Notes under the pieces: generated by a model
The model's input: only the letters and a program-made list of their open reading frames with translations
The model's database searches: none
What the model was told of the DNA's origin: nothing
In this document: positions 60,341-64,000 of the stretch, in pieces
Numbering within the stretch: the stretch's first letter is position 1
Layout of the letters: each line of letters begins with the position of its first letter
Assembly: GCF_016812035.1 (NCBI RefSeq)
Contig: NZ_CP069178.1
Coordinates: 372,001-436,000 of the forward strand
Source of the DNA: Bulleidia sp. zg-1006
GTDB lineage: Bacteria; Bacillota_I; Bacilli_A; Erysipelotrichales; Erysipelotrichaceae
Length of the DNA stretch: 64,000 nucleotides
Direction of reading: 5' to 3'
Program-made: the position numbers and the translations under genes

Positions 60341-61210
60341 ATGGAAATAAAAGAGGGCTATATGCCATTTAAAGACTATAAAACCTATTATCGTATGCTG
60401 GGAAATCCTAAAAAACCAACGATTGTTTTTTTACATGGTGGACCGGGATCCACACATAACTATTTTGAAGTACTCGACGGTTTAGCTGAAGAGGGATACT
60501 GTTTAGTGATGTATGACCAATTAGGTTGTGGCTTGTCTTATCTTGATCAACATCCGGAATTATGGACCATGGAAACTTGGTTAGAGGAATTAAAGGCTTT
60601 AAAAGATTATCTTCATTTAGAGGAGTTTCATTTATTAGGACAATCATGGGGTGGAATGTTAGCATTGGAATATGTACTGCATCATCAAGCAAAAGCGGTA
60701 AAATCCCTTATTTTATCAAGTACCTTAAGTTCCGCATCCCTTTGGGCAAGTGAACAACATCGTTGGATTCGTTATTTATCTATGGATGATCAAAAAGCAA
60801 TTCAAGAAGCAGAAGAAAGTGGTGATTTTTCATCGCTAGACTATCAAAAAGCCAATGAACATTTTATGAAAGCCCATTGTGGCGATACAGCCAATTCCCC
60901 TTGGTCTTGTCTGCAAAGAGAGAAGAAAAGTGGTACAGAAAGCTATCTTGTGGCATGGGGTGAAAATGAATATTGCCCAACAGGCACTTTATCTCATTTT
61001 GAAGTTAGTGATGAATTACAAAAAATCCAAATTCCAACACTCATTATTTCCGGCACAGAAGATTTATGTTCACCACTCGTTGCTAAAACAATGTTCAATC
61101 AAATTTCTAACGCAAAATGGGAGTTAGTACCCGATGCCAGACATATGGTCTTTATGGATCAATGGGAACAATATCAAAAAATTATGAAGAACTGGTTAAG
61201 ACAATTTTAA
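60341..61210 (+). CDS. pip: proline iminopeptidase-type alpha/beta hydrolase
   Basis: 289-residue S33-family enzyme that removes N-terminal proline from peptides. FLHGGPGSTHNYF (oxyanion region, about residue 28), nucleophile Ser in LLGQSWGGMLALEYV (about 104), Asp in SGTEDLCSP and His in DARHMVFMDQ. TAGGAGCG precedes the ATG. Exact substrate may differ, as the family also includes leucyl aminopeptidases. Confidence 0.87.
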   Translation: MEIKEGYMPFKDYKTYYRMLGNPKKPTIVFLHGGPGSTHNYFEVLDGLAEEGYCLVMYDQLGCGLSYLDQHPELWTMETWLEELKALKDYLHLEEFHLLGQSWGGMLALEYVLHHQAKAVKSLILSSTLSSASLWASEQHRWIRYLSMDDQKAIQEAEESGDFSSLDYQKANEHFMKAHCGDTANSPWSCLQREKKSGTESYLVAWGENEYCPTGTLSHFEVSDELQKIQIPTLIISGTEDLCSPLVAKTMFNQISNAKWELVPDARHMVFMDQWEQYQKIMKNWLRQF

Positions 61211-61249
61211 GGATTGCCTTTTCTTTTGGGAATAAAGCTTGGAGGTACT

Positions 61250-61921
61250 ATGTTAAAAAATATACCGGTGATGGAACAACCAAGAGAAAAAGCACTTCAA
61301 TATGGTCTTTCTTCCCTCAGTAACCGAGAATTGCTTGCATTACAGTTACGAACAGGCTATCGCCATCATTCTGCCTTAGAAGTGGCGGATGAAATCCTAG
61401 CTAGAGCCAATGGGATTAGTGGATTACCTCGTTTATCCAGACAAGAATTAATTCAAATCCCAGGCATTTCCCAAATCAAAGCTTTAGAGTTACTTTCCAT
61501 CTTTGAGATTGTGCGTCGATCCAGCGTCGCTAATTTGCCAAGCTTACCGAGAATTCAACATCCTTCTATTCTGTTTGATTGGTTAAAGCAAGAAATTGGA
61601 ACCAGTTTACAAGAAAAATTTCTAGTGGTTTTTTTAGCGAGTGATCAAAGAGTATTGAACTATAAAATACTTTTTGTGGGGACAATTAATGCTGCCATGG
61701 TCTTTCCACGGGAGATATTTAAAGAAGCTTTATTGTTAAATAGTCCAAACATTATTCTTGTGCATAATCATCCAAGTGGTAATTTAAAACCATCTCAAGA
61801 AGATATTTCTTTAACGCGAAGAATTAAAGAGGCGGGACAACTCATGGGGGTAAAAGTGTTGGATCATATTATTGTGACACAAAGTAATTATTTTTCTTTT
61901 GTTCAAGAAGGAATTGAGTAG
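61250..61921 (+). CDS. radC: RadC family protein (JAB/MPN+ domain)
   Basis: 223 residues. N-terminal HhH-like region (QYGLSSLSNRELLALQLRTG; QIPGISQIKALELL) and a JAB metallo-domain with HNHPSGNLKPSQED (His-x-His then D) and the upstream Glu in FPREIFKEALL. Function in DNA repair is disputed; a metal-dependent hydrolase is implied. GGAGG lies 7 nt before ATG 61250, which excludes the farther in-frame start. Confidence 0.9.
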   Translation: MLKNIPVMEQPREKALQYGLSSLSNRELLALQLRTGYRHHSALEVADEILARANGISGLPRLSRQELIQIPGISQIKALELLSIFEIVRRSSVANLPSLPRIQHPSILFDWLKQEIGTSLQEKFLVVFLASDQRVLNYKILFVGTINAAMVFPREIFKEALLLNSPNIILVHNHPSGNLKPSQEDISLTRRIKEAGQLMGVKVLDHIIVTQSNYFSFVQEGIE

Positions 61922-61927
61922 GTGATG

Positions 61928-61936
61928 TGTTAAAAT
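61928..61936 (+). promoter_or_regulatory. extended -10 before AI-2E family gene
   Basis: TGTTAAAAT (TGn plus TAAAAT) ends 6 nt before ATG 61943, with no ribosome binding site between; leaderless expression is predicted. Confidence 0.5.
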
Positions 61937-61942
61937 AAACCT

Positions 61943-63022
61943 ATGAAACAATGGAATAAAATTAAAGAATGGTTTGGTAGTGAAGGTAGTATTCGAAAAC
62001 TAGTCATTGTTGTATTAGTGTTATTGATTGTATGGCTGTTTAATTCTACCAAGACCATTTGGTTAAGTCTTGTGAGAAGTGTATGGGCTATCTTAAAACC
62101 TTTTGTGTATGGCTTTTCGATTTCCTTTATCTTTGTTCATCCAATTCACTGGTTAGAAAAGAAAAAGGTACCGAAAAATATAGCCATTTTTTTGGTGTAT
62201 GGAATCGTTCTTTTGGCTTTATTCCTTTTGATTGCCAATTTAATTCCGGTTTTAACCGTTCGTTTATCGGCTATGATTAACTCAATTATTTCGGCAGTGA
62301 ATGAGCTATATATGCGCTATAGTCACTATCTGAAGAATGATAATGATACATTAGCGGCAGTGGTACGAACAGTTATTCGTCAATTATCTAGTCTACAAAA
62401 CGTAGTGCCGGGTGTGACATCAGAATTACCATCGGTTTTTAATAAAACGATTTCCGGTGCGATTACTTTTATTTTCTCGCTTGTGATTAGTATTTTTATG
62501 TCATTTCAATGGAATTCCATTCAAGGAACTTTCGCAAAATATAGCCGAAAGATTAGTTCAACAGGACCGGAGGTGACCTTTGCGATTGCAAATGAAGTGC
62601 AAACCTATATTCACTCTTTATTGGTGTTAATGATTATTAAGATCATTGAGTATGCGATAGTGTATTCTCTATTTGGTCATCCGGATTGGTTTATTCTTTG
62701 TATTTTAACAGGCTTGGCTTTACTTGTACCATATCTTGGTCCAATGTTGGTGTATGGTTTAGCTATTCTAACAGCCGTGGGAATGCCCACAAGTCGCTTT
62801 ACTTTTTTAATTATTGTCATATTGATTTTAGCGAATGTGGATGATTATGTTATCTCGCCATTGGTTCATGCACGGAATACAGCGATAACACCACTATGGG
62901 TCTTATTCTCTATTATGGTTGGGAATACATTGTTTGGTATCATCGGTGTTATTATGGCTATTCCCGTTTATCTTGCTATCCATAAGTATTTGGAATTGCT
63001 GAAGTATAGAAAGGATAGTTGA
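61943..63022 (+). CDS. AI-2E family membrane permease
   Basis: 359-residue protein with about eight membrane segments, of the AI-2E/PerM family (export of autoinducer-2, ions or unknown substrates depending on member). Signatures: VWAILKPFVYGFSISFIFVHPI near residue 50 and LLVPYLGPMLVYGLAILTAV in the C-terminal half, then GNTLFGIIGVIMAIPVYLAI. It lies 1 nt before the next gene. Confidence 0.9.
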   Translation: MKQWNKIKEWFGSEGSIRKLVIVVLVLLIVWLFNSTKTIWLSLVRSVWAILKPFVYGFSISFIFVHPIHWLEKKKVPKNIAIFLVYGIVLLALFLLIANLIPVLTVRLSAMINSIISAVNELYMRYSHYLKNDNDTLAAVVRTVIRQLSSLQNVVPGVTSELPSVFNKTISGAITFIFSLVISIFMSFQWNSIQGTFAKYSRKISSTGPEVTFAIANEVQTYIHSLLVLMIIKIIEYAIVYSLFGHPDWFILCILTGLALLVPYLGPMLVYGLAILTAVGMPTSRFTFLIIVILILANVDDYVISPLVHARNTAITPLWVLFSIMVGNTLFGIIGVIMAIPVYLAIHKYLELLKYRKDS

Positions 63023-63023
63023 T

Positions 63024-64000
63024 ATGTGGAAAAAGTTTAGAAATATGACTTTAGTACTGGTTTTGTGTGTTTCTTTAACGCTGAGTGCTTGCCAAGCAAA
63101 AAAGAAAAAGATTGCTTATACCATTTACCCGGTTGAATATCTGTTAAAAATGTTAGGACAGGAACATTTAGACATGGTTTCTATTCAGAAAGAGAAGGCT
63201 TTAAATGTGCAATCCAGTACACGTTCAAACGATACAAATACTATTTTAAGTCAAGTGGGCATTTATTTTCATATTGGTTCTTTAGAACCTTATGGGGCTG
63301 TTTTAAAAGAAGAATTAGAGTCGCAAAGCCATTTGAAGAAGATTGATTTAAGTAATGGGAATGCGGTCTATGAGTTTGGTCGCTATCGAACAGAGCTAAA
63401 AAATGGGAAAGAAGTAACACAGGTAGAAAGCTATTATGATGATTCTTCTTTTCAATTAGTCGATACGAATAAACGGGATTTAAATCTTTGGCTAGTTCCG
63501 ATTACTATGTTATCCATGGCAAAAACTATTCATCAAAACTTAGAGGAACTCTATCCCGAGAATAAAAAACTATATGACCAACATTTAGCTTCCTTGGAAT
63601 ATGAGCTTATTAATTTAGATGCCAAGTACCAAGATTTAGCTAATCAACTAGTCAAAGAAAATAAGCGCATTGCGTTTGTGAGTGTTACGAGTAGTTTTGG
63701 GGCTTGGCAAAAAGCCTATGGTTTTGAGGTTTATCCTTTAGTTTTAAGCAAGTATGGGGTACTTCCAAATGAAGAGCAATTGGCTTTCATGGAGAAGAAG
63801 ATTAAAGAAAATAAGGTACATTATATTGTCCATGAGGAGAATCTGAGTAAAGAAATGGAAATTTTATATCAGAGGGTGAAGGAAGATTTGGATTTAAAGG
63901 AAGTTTCTTTATCGAATCTTTCTTCAAAACCATCTGCTGATAAAAAGAAACAAAAGGACTATATTTCTGTTATGTATGAAAATTACAGTCATTTAGTAAA
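63024..64000 (+). CDS. ZnuA-like metal ABC transporter lipoprotein, 3'-truncated by window edge
   Basis: The frame is open to the window end (about 325 residues seen). Signal peptide with lipobox LSAC, Cys at residue 23. The fold resembles the Zn/Mn-binding cluster A-I proteins: YTIYPVEYLLKMLGQ, LEPYGAVLKEE, LWLVPITMLSMAKTIHQNLEELYPENKKLYDQH, then VHYIVHEEN near the end. However, the metal-binding His residues expected at the HxxEP, DPHxWL and FHDAFGYF positions read as non-His (STRSNDTN, DLNLWL, TSSFGAW). The call as metal transporter component is by fold only. AAAGGA is 8 nt before ATG 63024. Confidence 0.72.
   Translation, partial: MWKKFRNMTLVLVLCVSLTLSACQAKKKKIAYTIYPVEYLLKMLGQEHLDMVSIQKEKALNVQSSTRSNDTNTILSQVGIYFHIGSLEPYGAVLKEELESQSHLKKIDLSNGNAVYEFGRYRTELKNGKEVTQVESYYDDSSFQLVDTNKRDLNLWLVPITMLSMAKTIHQNLEELYPENKKLYDQHLASLEYELINLDAKYQDLANQLVKENKRIAFVSVTSSFGAWQKAYGFEVYPLVLSKYGVLPNEEQLAFMEKKIKENKVHYIVHEENLSKEMEILYQRVKEDLDLKEVSLSNLSSKPSADKKKQKDYISVMYENYSHLV

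Noticed and set aside
1-64000. CRISPR arrays, prophage, complete insertion sequences, tRNA or rRNA genes
   Set aside because: No regularly spaced repeats, phage structural genes, transposase or tRNA-like folds were seen on either strand.

Overview
The window is about 64 kb of AT-rich DNA from a low-GC Gram-positive bacterium. The evidence is a Bacillus-type (class B) RNase P RNA beside gpsB/recU/pbp1, an RNase Y and RNase J family pair, a PlsY/ParE/ParC cluster, the YqeH-YhbY-YqeK-RsfS block, AAGGAG-type ribosome binding sites and extended -10 (TGn) promoters. Gene content and style suggest an Erysipelotrichia-like Firmicute, probably host-associated because it carries a gut-type beta-glucuronidase locus; that placement is inference. 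Nearly everything is chromosomal core. I see no tRNA or rRNA genes, CRISPR array, intact transposon or prophage.

Layout. (1) 1-6602: glucuronide/hexuronate catabolism: 3' part of uidA, an opposing AraC-type regulator, then uxuA-uxuB-(truncated KDPG aldolase)-uxaC. (2) 6652-9366: NusG-domain-II protein with a Gx-type membrane transporter, a NERD/HRDC protein, and plsY. (3) 9468-18450: parE-parC, then ribosome-maturation and DNA-maintenance genes (yqeH, yhbY, yqeK with a decayed NadD-like N-terminus, rsfS, dnaD-like, nth), and degV. (4) 18451-19020: a gap holding two small genes. (5) 19024-28384: pbp1 and recU divergent from gpsB and rnpB; pgsA, recA, murE, a PAP2 phosphatase, rny. (6) 28419-36028: miaB, a catalytically decayed RNase J (J2-like), ftsK, small genes, ffh. 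(7) 36103-49471: rpsP-khpA-rimM-trmD, several small or unknown genes, rplS-lepB-rbgA-rnhB, dprA-topA-trmFO-xerC, a lipoprotein and a 69-residue unknown. (8) 49468-59339: nucleoside phosphorylase, TetR regulator, rpsB-tsf, a GppA-like gene on the other strand, pyrH-frr-uppS-cdsA-dxr-rseP, an orphan PTS EIIA. (9) 59340-60340: a small accessory patch with a possible insertion-sequence end, a 48-residue membrane protein and a small HTH gene. (10) 60341-64000: prolyl aminopeptidase, radC, an AI-2E-family permease and a metal-ABC-type lipoprotein cut by the window end.

How it works together. Region 1 would release glucuronic acid from glucuronides and convert it to KDG via UxaC, UxuB and UxuA. The last enzyme, KDPG aldolase, is broken here, so another copy must exist for the route to finish. 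Most other genes form growth-linked operons for translation, envelope synthesis (PlsY, PgsA, UppS, CdsA, Dxr, MurE, PBP1, GpsB) and chromosome handling (topoisomerase IV, TopA, FtsK, XerC, RecA, RecU, DprA, RadC).

I did not find a convincing new multi-gene system. The best leads are several conserved proteins that keep their place but have lost signature catalytic residues (RNase J, NadD-like domain, GNAT, ZnuA-like lipoprotein), a recurrent leaderless-gene promoter arrangement, structured leaders before rpsB and rplS, and small unannotated genes.
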